Positions 53,684-62,769 are shown, numbered from the stretch's first letter. The stretch is 64,000 bases of DNA from Pseudomonadota bacterium (GCA_039193195.1 JBCCWS010000008.1:1-64000); one strand, 5' to 3'. The notes: generated from the letters alone by a model not told the origin. Numbers and translations are program-made.

Positions 53684-54663
53684 GGAGCGCTCAGCTCCAG
53701 CACGGACAGGCGACGACATACATCTACTAGTCGCTGGGTGCCTATAGGTGGCGCCCTATCGGGGGCGTTCGAGGTATCACCCTCAGACGTAAAGAAGAAT
53801 CGATGGGAGTGCTCGAACACATCTGCTATCGCCCCCCGCTCGGTAGCGTAGAGCGGCTGGGCGCTGAAAAATTCATCCAGGTCATCACGCATGACGACGC
53901 GCCCCGCCGCTTCATTGACCGCGGCGTGAAAGCGCCGCAGACCGGCAGCTACTGGCCCCTCGGCGAACGCATCCGCGTCCTCCGCGGCATGCTTCGCCAA
54001 GTTGCGCAGATCCCGCAGCGCGGCGGTGAAGGGACGACGCCAACGCGCCAGCCAAACCGCGCCGAAGTGGCAGTAGAACAGGTACAAGCCAAGCACCAAC
54101 ACGGCCAGCCCCACGAGGCTCAAGCGAACGAAGTGCGCAGACCAGGGGGCAGGCAGCGGCGGCAGGTCGGCGCGCACGTCGGCGGCAGTGAGAAACTCCG
54201 CGTCCGTGAGGGGGACTACCGCCAGCTGCGTGAGAGACCACTCGGGCACATTGATCGGCACGCGACGCCCGGGGCGGGTCGTATACAGCTCCCAAGAGGG
54301 AAGCACCCGTTGTGCCGATTGCTTTCCCTCCCCTATCGCATTCGTCAGGCGGTAGGTGAGCGCCAGGTCGGTGATCAAACCACGCGAACGCACCTCCAAT
54401 GCCACCAGCTCCAGCCAGAAGTTCACGCGCCCAACCTGGGGCAGTGCGTCGCGATCGAGCTGCCAACCGGGCTCGATCTTCAGTCGTAGGGTTCGAGTGA
54501 ACTCATCGCCGACGAACCAGGCGTAGGCACGTGGGTCGTCTATCGCGAGGTCTTCCACGTTGGCCGCGCTAATAGGTACCCAGCACGTAAGCGCTGCGAA
54601 CAGGCCTAGGGACACGCAAGCGCGGCTAAGACTCCTGGCCAAGGCGCGATTGATCCTATCCAT
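53680..54663 (-). CDS. mxaA: MxaA-like protein
   Basis: The protein has 327 residues with an N-terminal signal (about 12-33), a periplasmic beta-rich domain (about 35-175; EFTRTLRLKIEPGWQLDRDALP) and one helix (about 182-203). A cytoplasmic helical domain ends the protein. MxaA is required for active methanol dehydrogenase in methylotrophs, probably for metal insertion. Its ATG lies inside the last codons of mxaS (8-bp overlap). Identification depends on operon order and the beta-domain plus helix design. Confidence 0.78.
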   Translation of the reverse strand: MDRINRALARSLSRACVSLGLFAALTCWVPISAANVEDLAIDDPRAYAWFVGDEFTRTLRLKIEPGWQLDRDALPQVGRVNFWLELVALEVRSRGLITDLALTYRLTNAIGEGKQSAQRVLPSWELYTTRPGRRVPINVPEWSLTQLAVVPLTDAEFLTAADVRADLPPLPAPWSAHFVRLSLVGLAVLVLGLYLFYCHFGAVWLARWRRPFTAALRDLRNLAKHAAEDADAFAEGPVAAGLRRFHAAVNEAAGRVVMRDDLDEFFSAQPLYATERGAIADVFEHSHRFFFTSEGDTSNAPDRAPPIGTQRLVDVCRRLSVLELSAP

Positions 54664-55522
54664 AGAAGTAGCGACTCACCGTTTCCGCATCGAAGCGCGC
54701 GCCGAGCAGCAGCGGTCGACGGCCGTGCCGTGACAGCGTGCTGAGGACATCCTGTCGATGTTGATCGACCTCGATTTCTATGCGCTTGCGCAAGGATGGG
54801 CGCATAAACAGCAGCCGCTCGAGCCCGGATTCTGCGTCGCGCAAACGGACCAGGCCAAAGCTCGGCAGCTGGCGCTCGGCCTCGCTCCAGATGGGCACAG
54901 GAACGACATCGTGCCCGCCGAGCGCTGCCATCAACCGCTCGAGGTCGGAGAGGGGAAAGTGGAAATCTGAGAGCAGGAACAGCAACCCTCGCTGGCGAAG
55001 TAGGTAGTGAGTGGCCTCAAGCAATCCCCGCGCACCGTCGCCTTCAGGTTGGTAGGCGCGAAGGCGCTCGGCGTAGGCGAGGCCAGCGCCACGGCGCCGA
55101 GTGGTCGGCAAGCAGAGTTCCCGACGCACCTTCGTGTCCGCGCTGATCACACCGAAGCTATCGCCCGTACGTACTGCGGAGAAGCCAAGTGCTGCCACGA
55201 AATCCGCCATGAGATCGAGGGTGCCCCCGGCGGCGGCTGGCATCGAGGCGGAGACGTCGAGCAGGGCGGTGACCGGGATACTGCCCAGCTGACGGTAGGC
55301 TCGAAGGCGTAGGGATCGCTGGGGATCGCGCTGGGTCGCGAGCACGTCAAAGCGTCGTGGATCTGTGGTCTCGAGCAGCGAGACGTGCCCGTAGAAGTCG
55401 ACGCCGGGACCGAGGCGACGACTCGCGTGGGCGCCCGGCAGCGGCCCACCCGAGCGCCAGCCGATGCGGTAATGGAACTCGCCTACGGGCGTCGAGGCTC
55501 CTGTCGGTGTGCTGTCAACCAT
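54656..55522 (-). CDS. mxaS: MxaS-like DUF58 protein
   Basis: The protein has 288 residues from the ATG at 55522; the frame is open for 109 more codons that overlap moxR and are not credible. It contains the DUF58 motif (PGVDFYGHVSLLETTDPRRFD), a VWA-like part with DVSASM and LLSDFHFPLSDLE, and no clear membrane helix. DUF58 proteins usually work with MoxR ATPases, and the gene follows moxR by 35 bp. It is the second gene of the methanol dehydrogenase assembly operon. Confidence 0.82.
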   Translation of the reverse strand: MVDSTPTGASTPVGEFHYRIGWRSGGPLPGAHASRRLGPGVDFYGHVSLLETTDPRRFDVLATQRDPQRSLRLRAYRQLGSIPVTALLDVSASMPAAAGGTLDLMADFVAALGFSAVRTGDSFGVISADTKVRRELCLPTTRRRGAGLAYAERLRAYQPEGDGARGLLEATHYLLRQRGLLFLLSDFHFPLSDLERLMAALGGHDVVPVPIWSEAERQLPSFGLVRLRDAESGLERLLFMRPSLRKRIEIEVDQHRQDVLSTLSRHGRRPLLLGARFDAETVSRYFYG

Positions 55523-55557
55523 TGCCCGGGTGGATGGTCCACGCGCAGCCGCCGTCG

Positions 55558-56580
55558 TCAAGGCGCTGCCACCCGATCGAGGAGAGACGCGACGAAAGGC
55601 TGAATCAGCGCCGCGCGCTGAAGCTCGTAGACGGGCTTGAAGAACACGCGATGGGCGATTGACTCGTAGAAGACGAAACGCAGATCCTCGGGCAACATCT
55701 GGTCGCGTCCCTCGAGCCATGCATGCACGCGCGCAGCCCGCAGGAGCATGCTGGAACCGCGCGGGCTCACCCCCGCCTCGATGAGTTCCGCCACGTCCAC
55801 GTCGCTCAGGCGCACGCCGTAGGCGTGCGGGTCCGCAGTGGCCATGCACAGGTCCAGCGCATACTCCTGAAGACGCTCGGTGCCACTCACATGGTGTTGA
55901 ATCGCGCCCGCGATCGCACCCAGGCGCTCGTGCGGCACCACCCCGGCCGGCACGGTGTCCACCAGCGCATCCGCGTCGTGGAAGCGCGTGTCGAACATCA
56001 GCTGTCGTTGAAGGTCGCGCTCCTGCGGTCGTTCGATCAGGATCTCCATGGCAAACCTGTCGCGCGCGGCCGCGGGCAACTCGAAGGTCTCCTCCTTCTC
56101 GACCCGGTTGCGATCAGCAAACACCTGCAGGAACGGGAGGGGGTGATCACGATTGAACGCCGCCACGCTGCGCTCGGCCATCACGCGCAACAGCAACGAA
56201 TGTAGCTGCGGGCGAGCGCGATTGACCTCGTTGAAAAAGAACACGGACAGCGCTTCGCCGTGGCGCAACAGAGGCCCAGGTGCCACGCGCGGCTGCCCAT
56301 CCTCGGTGATGTACGTGTAGTAGACGAGATCGCTCGGCATTAGATCAACGGTGCCTTCGATCCGCGAATAGGCCCCACCGATGGCTCTCGCAATGCAACG
56401 CAACATCGTTGTTTTGCCAACGCCAACGTCACCTTCTAGAAGCACGTGTCCGCGCGCGAAGACGGAGACGAGGATCAATCTGACCGCCCGTGATTGCCCC
56501 AGCAGAGCCCCGTTAACCGCGTTCTCCAAGGCCAGTGCTTGGTGGCGCGAATCACTTAGCAGTTGAGCGTTCGCCGTCAC
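55558..56580 (-). CDS. moxR: MoxR-family AAA+ ATPase
   Basis: This 340-residue ATPase begins with GTG. Walker A is GDVGVGKTTML (about 55-65), Walker B SVFFFNEVNRA, followed by sensor-1 and arginine regions (FADRNRVEKEETFELPAAARDRFAMEI) and a helical lid domain. MoxR-type ATPases pair with VWA and DUF58 proteins to activate or load metal into partner enzymes. Here it leads the mxaSACKL genes. The gene diverges from the small secreted protein and xoxF with a 195-bp gap that must hold promoters for both directions. Confidence 0.9.
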   Translation of the reverse strand: MTANAQLLSDSRHQALALENAVNGALLGQSRAVRLILVSVFARGHVLLEGDVGVGKTTMLRCIARAIGGAYSRIEGTVDLMPSDLVYYTYITEDGQPRVAPGPLLRHGEALSVFFFNEVNRARPQLHSLLLRVMAERSVAAFNRDHPLPFLQVFADRNRVEKEETFELPAAARDRFAMEILIERPQERDLQRQLMFDTRFHDADALVDTVPAGVVPHERLGAIAGAIQHHVSGTERLQEYALDLCMATADPHAYGVRLSDVDVAELIEAGVSPRGSSMLLRAARVHAWLEGRDQMLPEDLRFVFYESIAHRVFFKPVYELQRAALIQPFVASLLDRVAAP

Positions 56581-56775
56581 GAGCGTTGATCCCCATCACA
56601 GCAAGGATCGAACGGCTGCCCTACGCTACCGCCTCCCTGATCATGCCTACCCACTGCGCGCGCCTCCTGCTGCTTCATACGACATCTGGCAGCGGGGGTT
56701 GAACCGAAGCCAAGTGAGGCTGGTATCATAGGCAACCCTGTTTTGGGATGTCACACCGGCACACCAAAGGACGGA

Positions 56776-57153
56776 ATGCACAACTCGATCACTGCCACGG
56801 CCGCCCTCGCCGGCGCCGCTCTCCTCACCGTTGCATCTGCATCCGCAGGGGCTAACGATTTTCCGACCCAGGCACGGGTCGAATACGTTTTGCAGTGCGT
56901 CAAAGACAATGGCGGCGAAACCTACAAGAATTTGTACGGTTGCGTATGCATGATCGATAAGATCGCGGAGCAGATGAGCTTCGCTGATTACGACGAAGGC
57001 ACCACATTCGGCAACATGCGCACCGTCCCTGGTGAGCGCAGTGGCGTATTCCGCGACAACGCGCGCGGTCGCCGCCTGGGGAAAACCCTTGAGCAGGTGC
57101 GTGAAGACGCCGCGAACGCGTGTCTGATGAGCAAGGCCCGCGGGGAATCGTAA
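56776..57153 (+). CDS. Small secreted four-Cys protein upstream of xoxF
   Basis: The protein has 125 residues from the ATG at 56776, with AAAGGA upstream; the frame is open 11 codons further. A signal peptide ends near residue 25 (ASAGAND). The mature protein has four Cys (41, 56, 58, 116), likely two disulfides, with YGCVCMIDKIAEQM in the centre. There is no CxxCH, so it is not a c-type cytochrome. I do not recognise the family. It lies 216 bp ahead of xoxF in the same direction and probably serves methanol dehydrogenase in the periplasm. Confidence 0.75.
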   Translation: MHNSITATAALAGAALLTVASASAGANDFPTQARVEYVLQCVKDNGGETYKNLYGCVCMIDKIAEQMSFADYDEGTTFGNMRTVPGERSGVFRDNARGRRLGKTLEQVREDAANACLMSKARGES

Positions 57154-57194
57154 CCGCTGGCTCGCGTTACGAAATTCCCACACTAGAAGTGGCA

Positions 57195-57222
57195 TTGCTT
57201 TGGCTATCTGCGTGACTATACT
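57195..57222 (+). promoter_or_regulatory. Predicted sigma-70 promoter of xoxF
   Basis: TTGCTT (57195-57200), a 16-bp spacer and TATACT (57217-57222) form a good -35/-10 pair. Transcription from about 57229 would give xoxF a leader near 140 nt, which is long and could carry regulation. Confidence 0.5.
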
Positions 57223-57326
57223 CAGTCTTGACTCAGGCCTAGCCACAGTTTCTCCACATCGGTTTTACCGGCCGGAGTGGAAAAAAGGTGCTGGAGTATC
57301 CCGAGGGGAGTCCAGCCTTTCCAAAA

Positions 57327-57344
57327 GCCGACGGTTGTGTCGGC
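57327..57344 (+). promoter_or_regulatory. Leader hairpin ahead of xoxF ribosome site
   Basis: GCCGAC (57327-57332) and GTCGGC (57339-57344) form a perfect 6-bp stem with a 6-nt loop, about 12 nt before the GAGGGGGGAAA ribosome site of xoxF. It could influence RNA stability or translation; no terminator T run follows. Confidence 0.35.
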
Positions 57345-57369
57345 ATCTTTCTCTGAGGGGGGAAAGTTA

Positions 57370-59172
57370 ATGTCCAAGCGCTTTGTAAGCCTCGCTGCAG
57401 CTTCGGCTGTGGCACTGACGTCCGGGCTGGCCATGGCCAACCAAGACGTCATGCGCCTCACCAAGGACCCCAACAACTGGGCGATCTGGGGTGGCAACTA
57501 CGCTGGTCAGCGTTTCTCTAAGCTCGACCAGATCAACACTGGAAACGCTCGCGATCTGCAGGTGGCGTGGAGCTTCTCCACGGGCGTGCTGCGCGGTCAC
57601 GAAGGCGGCCCCCTGGTCGTCGGTGACACGCTGTACATCCACACCGCCTTCCCGAACAAGGTCTTCGCTATCGACCTTGAAGACCAGACCCTGATCTGGT
57701 CGCACGTCCCCGTACAGAACCCGGACACCATTCCGGTCATGTGCTGCGACACCGTGAACCGCGGTCTGGCCTACGCTGACGGCAAGATCTTCCTGCAGCA
57801 GGCTGACACCACCCTGAAGGCGCTGAACGCCAAGACGGGTGAAGTCATGTGGTCCATCAAGAACGGTGATCCGTCCAAGGGTTCCACCAACACCAACGCA
57901 CCCATCGTCATCAAGGACAAGGTGTACACCGGTATTTCCGGTGGTGAGTTCGGTGTACGTGGCTTCGTAGCCGCCTACAACACCAGCGATGGCTCGCTGG
58001 CTTGGAAGGCCTACAGCACCGGCCCTGACGATGAAATGCTGGTCAACCCGCGCAAGACCACGGTCATGGGCAAGAAGATCGGCAAGAACTCTTCCCTGAA
58101 GAGCTGGAAGGGCGACCAGTGGAAGATTGGCGGCGGTACCACCTGGGGCTGGTACACCTACGATCCCAAGGAAAACCTGATCTACTACGGCACGGGTAAC
58201 CCGTCCACGTGGAACCCGGTTGTCCGCCCTGGTGACAACAAGTGGACCATGACCCTCATGGCTCGCGACGCTGACACCGGTGAAGCTCGGTGGTTCTACC
58301 AGATGACCCCGCACGATGAGTGGGACTACGACGGCATCAATGAGAGCATCCTTGCCGACATCGACGTCGACGGCAAGATGCGCAAGGTGATGGTGCACTT
58401 CGACCGCAACGGCTTCGCCTACACGCTCGACCGCGTGACCGGTGAACTGCTCGTCGCCGAGAAGTACGACCCCGCGACCAACTGGGCAACCCACGTCGAC
58501 ATGAAGTCGGGCCGCCCGCAGGTTGTGGACCGTTACAGCACGGACAAGAACGGCGAGGACTTCAACACCACCGAGATTTGCCCTGCAGCTCTGGGTTCGA
58601 AGGACCAGCAGCCTGCTGCCTTCTCTCCGAAGACCAAGGTGTTCTACGTGCCGACCAACCATGTCTGCATGGACTACGAGCCGTTCGAAGTCGAGTACGT
58701 TGCGGGTCAGCCGTACGTCGGCGCTACACTGAGCATGTACCCCGCGGGTCGCGTGCTGGGTGATGGCACCAATAACCTCGGCAACTTCATCGCCTGGGAC
58801 GCTGGCGAAGGCAAGATCCTGTGGTCCATCCCCGAGCGTTTCTCCGTGTGGAGTGGTGCTCTGGCCACCGCTGGTGACATCGTCTTCTACGGCACCCTCG
58901 AGGGCTACCTGAAGGCAGTGTCTGCTGACACGGGTAAGGAGCTGTACAAGTTCAAGACCCCGTCCGGCATCATCGGAAACGTCAACACCTGGATGCACAA
59001 CGGCAAGCAGTACGTGGGTGTCCTGTCGGGCATCGGCGGCTGGGCCGGCATCGGCATGGCTGCTGGCCTCGAGAACGACACCGACGGCCTGGGCGCTGTG
59101 GGTGCGTACAAGAAGCTGAGCGACTACACCCAGCTAGGTGGTGTGCTGACGGTCTTCTCCCTGGGCAACTAA
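57370..59172 (+). CDS. xoxF: Lanthanide-type PQQ methanol dehydrogenase XoxF
   Basis: The protein has 600 residues from the ATG at 57370, which has a very strong GAGGGGGGA site. A signal peptide (about 1-23, ending AMA) directs it to the periplasm. The eight-bladed propeller binds PQQ. The vicinal disulfide Cys125-Cys126 ([10 protein letters not shown]), the metal ligands Glu193 (GGEFGVRG) and Asn277 ([10 protein letters not shown]) and the catalytic Asp319 are present. Asp321 in [10 protein letters not shown] is the extra acid that marks lanthanide-dependent XoxF; calcium MxaF has Ala there. It oxidises methanol and related alcohols. Codon choice is more biased than in its neighbours, which suggests high expression. 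A strong terminator follows. Confidence 0.97.
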   Translation: MSKRFVSLAAASAVALTSGLAMANQDVMRLTKDPNNWAIWGGNYAGQRFSKLDQINTGNARDLQVAWSFSTGVLRGHEGGPLVVGDTLYIHTAFPNKVFAIDLEDQTLIWSHVPVQNPDTIPVMCCDTVNRGLAYADGKIFLQQADTTLKALNAKTGEVMWSIKNGDPSKGSTNTNAPIVIKDKVYTGISGGEFGVRGFVAAYNTSDGSLAWKAYSTGPDDEMLVNPRKTTVMGKKIGKNSSLKSWKGDQWKIGGGTTWGWYTYDPKENLIYYGTGNPSTWNPVVRPGDNKWTMTLMARDADTGEARWFYQMTPHDEWDYDGINESILADIDVDGKMRKVMVHFDRNGFAYTLDRVTGELLVAEKYDPATNWATHVDMKSGRPQVVDRYSTDKNGEDFNTTEICPAALGSKDQQPAAFSPKTKVFYVPTNHVCMDYEPFEVEYVAGQPYVGATLSMYPAGRVLGDGTNNLGNFIAWDAGEGKILWSIPERFSVWSGALATAGDIVFYGTLEGYLKAVSADTGKELYKFKTPSGIIGNVNTWMHNGKQYVGVLSGIGGWAGIGMAAGLENDTDGLGAVGAYKKLSDYTQLGGVLTVFSLGN

Positions 59173-59222
59173 GTCCGGGCGACGCTGATCAGAAAACAAA
59201 AGCAATAAGCGTCTAAGAACTA

Positions 59223-59256
59223 TCCCCGGTCATCGCAAGGTGACCGGGGATTTTTT
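59223..59256 (+). terminator. Rho-independent terminator of xoxF
   Basis: A perfect 10-bp stem (59223-59232 with 59241-59250), an 8-nt loop and six T residues (59251-59256) lie 50 bp past the xoxF stop. It should end most xoxF transcripts before xoxJ. Confidence 0.92.
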
Positions 59257-59530
59257 CGTCTTAGGGCATCCATTGCCTCTTCACTTGGAATCGCGGCCCA
59301 CACGGCACTCGATGACCGCGACATCGAGCACGGCGTAGAGGGGACTGCCTCGTGAGCGGGGCCCGCCTCGACGACAGCGCGGCCGACGACCACACACGCA
59401 CGCTCGGGGTGATGCCGGCTGGGCGCAGATCCGAGCGTTGACGCGGCATTCGCCGACCCTACGCCTACCTCAAAGCGCGCTCAGGCGGTATCCTCGGCGC
59501 CGAACGTCCAACACGGAAACGTTGAAACTT
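59257..59530. other. Gap between the xoxF terminator and xoxJ
   Basis: No gene was recognised in these 274 bases. A short minus-strand frame (59261-59449) is Arg-rich and lacks a ribosome site. A separate promoter for xoxJ is expected here because of the terminator, but I could not identify clear hexamers. Confidence 0.45.
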
Positions 59531-60424
59531 ATGAACACGCCCCTTGTTCGCACGCTAGCGCCTGTGGCGCTAGCCATCCTCGGCCTGAGTGGTATGGCCC
59601 GCGCCGACCATCACGTCGACGACAATGCCTTTCGCGTCTGCGCGGATCCCAATAACCTGCCCTTCTCCAACCAGGCGGGAGAGGGCGTTGAGAACCGAAT
59701 CGCCAGCCTCTGGGCCGAGCGCCTCGGTCAACCGCTAGAGTACGAGTGGTTTCCGCAGCGTCGCGGCTTTGAGCGTATGACCCTACGCTCTCAAAATCCC
59801 GCCAATCGCTCGGGCTACAAGTGCGATGTGGTAGTCGGCGTTGCCAAGGGCTGGGAACTCGGTATCACTACCCAGTCCTACTACCGCTCCACCTGGGCCC
59901 TCGCCTACCTTGAAGGCGGCAAGCTGGATGGCGCACAAACACCTCAGGACATCATTAACCTGCCCGCGGAGCTGAAGGAGACGGTCTCGGCCGCCACCTT
60001 CATCGGTACTCCCGCCTCAGTGTGGCTCTCACGTCACGGCTTGGACTACAAGCTGCGTCCCTACCAGGCGCTGGATGCGGACCCCAACCGCTACCCTGGT
60101 CAGCTGATCGAGAACGATCTGCGCGCCGGCGAAGTGGACCTGGTCATCTTGTGGGGCCCCGTGGCGGGGTACTTCGCCAACCGCGTCAATACGGCCAGTG
60201 ATGCTCCAAAGGTGGTGGTGATCCCGATGGAGTCTGGCAATGGGCTGACCTTCGACTTCACCATCGCCTCAGGCGTGCGCTACGGCGACGGGAAACGGCG
60301 TGAACAGATCTCCAACTTGCTGCGCGAGACACAATCGGAGGTCACAGCCCTGCTCACCGAGTACGGCTTCCCGCTCCTGCCCATTGGCGAGGAGCGCGAG
60401 GAAGACGACGACGATGACGACTAG
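59531..60424 (+). CDS. xoxJ: XoxJ/MxaJ-like periplasmic binding protein with acidic tail
   Basis: The protein has 297 residues from the ATG at 59531; the frame is open 31 codons further. A signal peptide ends near residue 26 (GMARADHH). The body is a bacterial extracellular solute-binding fold with the XoxJ/MxaJ hallmarks FRVCADPNNLPFSNQAGEGVENRIASLWA, WFPQRRGF and CDVVVGVAKGWELGITTQSYYRSTW. XoxJ is thought to bind and help activate XoxF. The C-terminus is unusual: it ends in an acidic run of Glu residues and six or more Asp (EEREEDDDDDD), which could bind metal ions. Confidence 0.92.
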   Translation: MNTPLVRTLAPVALAILGLSGMARADHHVDDNAFRVCADPNNLPFSNQAGEGVENRIASLWAERLGQPLEYEWFPQRRGFERMTLRSQNPANRSGYKCDVVVGVAKGWELGITTQSYYRSTWALAYLEGGKLDGAQTPQDIINLPAELKETVSAATFIGTPASVWLSRHGLDYKLRPYQALDADPNRYPGQLIENDLRAGEVDLVILWGPVAGYFANRVNTASDAPKVVVIPMESGNGLTFDFTIASGVRYGDGKRREQISNLLRETQSEVTALLTEYGFPLLPIGEEREEDDDDDD

Positions 60425-60454
60425 GCGCCCCTAAGCCTCGTTCTTCGACCCGTG

Positions 60455-60482
60455 AGGCGGCGGCCGGTCGCCGCCTTTTTTT
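60455..60482 (+). terminator. Rho-independent terminator of xoxJ
   Basis: GGCGGCG (60456-60462) pairs with CGCCGCC (60469-60475) across a 6-nt loop and is followed by seven T (60476-60482). An A-T pair extends the stem. Confidence 0.9.
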
Positions 60483-60541
60483 GTGTATGCTGCCGGGCCA
60501 GGCGAGTCGCAATGAAGAACACGAATCGGAAGGAGCGAGGG

Positions 60542-62254
60542 ATGGCAGGCCTATTGTCGAAGGAGCGCATCATTGCCGGCCCAGGGTTCAACCGCTGGCT
60601 AGTGCCCCCCGCCTCCATCGCCATCCACCTGTGCATCGGCTCCGTGTACGCCTGGAGCATCTTCAACCCAGCATTGACCAAGTCATTGGGGGTGGTCACC
60701 AGCGCCGCCGATGACTGGACGCTCAGTAGCGTCGCCACCACCTTCACGGTCGCTATCGTGTTCCTGGGGATCGCCGCTGCCTTCGCCGGGAAGTGGCTGG
60801 AGCGAGTCGGGCCGCGCATGGTCGGCGTTACCGCTGCTTGCTGCTGGGGCGGTGGCTTCATCGTGGGGGGCCTCGGAATCCTCACCCACCAGCTCTGGCT
60901 GCTGTACCTCGGCTACGGAGTGTTAGGCGGCTGTGGCCTTGGCCTAGGTTACGTCTCGCCGGTGAGCACCTTAATCCGCTGGTTTCCGGACCGCCGCGGC
61001 ATGGCCACCGGCATGGCCATCATGGGCTTCGGCGGTGGCGCGATGATTGGTGCTCCGCTCAAGGAGTTCCTCATCTCCACATTCTACAAGGCACCGCAGT
61101 ACCTCGGCCCCATGAGCGATGTCAATTTGGTTACGGAAACGGGCAAGCGCTTCGCGGAGGTCGGCGGGGAGCTGCTCGAAGTGGTCGTCGTCGGTGCTAA
61201 CGATATCTCTAATATGCTGGTTACGGGACCTGAAGGTGTTTACGTCGTCGGCACGGGAAGCGTCGGTCTTGCCCCCACTTTCTTCACGCTCGGCGTCCTC
61301 TACTTCGTGGTAATGATGATGGCCGCATTCGCCTATCGCATCCCCGCGCCTGACTGGAGCCCGGCGGGCTGGACCCCGCCCACGGACGCCGCTCGCAGCG
61401 CCAAGATGATCACCACGCGCCACGTGGATATCGATCAGGCACTTAAGACCCGCCAGTTCTACCAGCTTTGGATCGTGCTCTGCCTCAACGTGACCGCGGG
61501 TATCGGCGTGCTCAGCGTGGCGAAGACCATGATCAACGAGATCTTCGGCACTACCCTGCCCGGCGTGGTGGACGGCACGTTCGCCGCCACCTATGTGGTC
61601 ATGATCAGCCTGTTCAACATGATCGGCCGCTTCTTCTGGGCCAGCACCTCGGATTTCCTCGGACGCAAGAACACCTACTGGGTTTTCTTCGCACTCGGCA
61701 TCGTACTCTACGCCTCCATCCCCTTCGCCGCGCAGCAGGTGAGCGCCAGCCCGTCGGTGATCTGGCTCGTGTACTTCTACGCCGCCACCATGATCATCTT
61801 CACCATGTACGGCGGTGGCTTCGCGACGATCCCCGCTTACCTGGCGGATGTGTTCGGTACGCGTTATGTCGGCGGTATCCACGGCCGTCTACTCACGGCC
61901 TGGAGCATGGCGGGTGTGCTTGGCCCTCTCGCCATCACCGCCCTGCGGGAGTACTCGCTGCGCAACGCCCTCTCGTCGCTGGCGACGCAGGTGGACCCAG
62001 AGCGCTTCCGCGCGACCTTTGGCGCCGGCTTGGACCAGCTCGATGCGCTGATCAGCCAAAAGACGGTCACCGTCGCGAAGCTGATGGAGATCGCGCCCGC
62101 AGGCACGGTCGACCCCACGCCCAGCCTCTACAACCTGACCATGTACCTAATGGCTGCACTACTAGCGGTGGCCTTGGTGAGCAACGCGCTCATGTCGCCA
62201 GTGGACGAGCGACACCATATGAGCGACGAAGCCATGCGTCAGGCGACGGACTGA
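60542..62254 (+). CDS. OFA-family (oxalate/formate antiporter type) MFS transporter
   Basis: I start this 570-residue protein at the ATG at 60542, because AAGGAG lies at the right distance; an ATG at 60512 is possible. It has about 12 membrane helices. The OFA signature PPASIAIHLCIGSVYAWSIFNPAL opens the first helix, and GWxxGYxPRR-like loops are replaced by RWFPDRRGMATGMAIMGFGGGAMIG. A long insert (about 185-260) in the first half lies outside the membrane. Family members exchange oxalate for formate or import other small acids. Next to methanol and formate oxidation genes, a C1 acid is an attractive but unproven substrate. Confidence 0.88.
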   Translation: MAGLLSKERIIAGPGFNRWLVPPASIAIHLCIGSVYAWSIFNPALTKSLGVVTSAADDWTLSSVATTFTVAIVFLGIAAAFAGKWLERVGPRMVGVTAACCWGGGFIVGGLGILTHQLWLLYLGYGVLGGCGLGLGYVSPVSTLIRWFPDRRGMATGMAIMGFGGGAMIGAPLKEFLISTFYKAPQYLGPMSDVNLVTETGKRFAEVGGELLEVVVVGANDISNMLVTGPEGVYVVGTGSVGLAPTFFTLGVLYFVVMMMAAFAYRIPAPDWSPAGWTPPTDAARSAKMITTRHVDIDQALKTRQFYQLWIVLCLNVTAGIGVLSVAKTMINEIFGTTLPGVVDGTFAATYVVMISLFNMIGRFFWASTSDFLGRKNTYWVFFALGIVLYASIPFAAQQVSASPSVIWLVYFYAATMIIFTMYGGGFATIPAYLADVFGTRYVGGIHGRLLTAWSMAGVLGPLAITALREYSLRNALSSLATQVDPERFRATFGAGLDQLDALISQKTVTVAKLMEIAPAGTVDPTPSLYNLTMYLMAALLAVALVSNALMSPVDERHHMSDEAMRQATD

Positions 62255-62286
62255 CCGTCGCAAGGCCGTTCGCTACAGAGATCGCC

Positions 62287-62769
62287 ATGGCTCCTGTGGC
62301 CCAAAGAGTTCACGCCCTACTCGCTGCCGGCCTGGCGCTGTCCCTAGGTCTTAGCGTCTACCTCTTGCTGCGACCCGCGGCAGCAGGGCCCGCGCTGTTG
62401 CTCGGCAGCACGCCTGCCCTCACGCACGCCTTCGCGTTCTCTGCACTGCTGTTGGTGACTGCCCAACCGCGCCGCCCACGGCAGCGTCGCTTGCTCCTCG
62501 GCGGATGGTTAGTGTTGCTGGTTGGCTTTGAATGCATGCAACTGCCAGCCGCGCGCGCTTGGGTGGGCGCTTCGATCCAATACCTGGAGAGCGGCTGGCC
62601 GTACCTGGCCTCACTGCTGCGCGCCCATGGCGCGGGTACCTTCGACATGTACGACGTGCTCGCCAGCGCCCTGGGCGTGACCCTGGCGGCCGCCCTACTT
62701 CGCCCTGTGCGAGCTCCCACCACGCGCGGGCTCACCTTATCGAGAGAGACTTATGCCGCATCTTCGTGA
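62287..62769 (+). CDS. VanZ-like small membrane protein
   Basis: The protein has 160 residues from the ATG at 62287; the same frame is open far upstream through the transporter gene in another reading, which is not coding. Four hydrophobic helices (about 8-26, 40-56, 68-86 and 117-139) include LVGFECMQL and FDMYDVLASALGVTLAAALL. The latter resembles the DVxxNxxG end of VanZ proteins. The function of such proteins is unknown, and the call is tentative. It overlaps the next gene by 17 bp. Confidence 0.6.
   Translation: MAPVAQRVHALLAAGLALSLGLSVYLLLRPAAAGPALLLGSTPALTHAFAFSALLLVTAQPRRPRQRRLLLGGWLVLLVGFECMQLPAARAWVGASIQYLESGWPYLASLLRAHGAGTFDMYDVLASALGVTLAAALLRPVRAPTTRGLTLSRETYAASS

Noticed and set aside
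56699-56729. Possible promoter TTGAAC/TATCAT ahead of the small Cys protein
   Set aside because: The spacer is 19 bp, longer than usual, and I could not separate it from chance.
56647-57246. 199-codon minus-strand frame between moxR and xoxF
   Set aside because: It is antisense to the small Cys protein gene, which has a signal peptide and ribosome site, and it would cover both divergent promoters.
57367-58998. 543-codon open frame on the strand opposite xoxF
   Set aside because: xoxF is certain by motif content. The antisense frame comes from its strongly biased codons and encodes no recognisable protein.
59261-59449. 62-codon minus-strand frame between xoxF and xoxJ
   Set aside because: Arg-rich composition, no ribosome site, and it starts almost at the xoxF terminator.
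60971-61882. 303-codon minus-strand frame inside the OFA transporter gene
   Set aside because: It is a His/Asp/Glu-rich shadow of transmembrane codons with no start signal or recognised domain.
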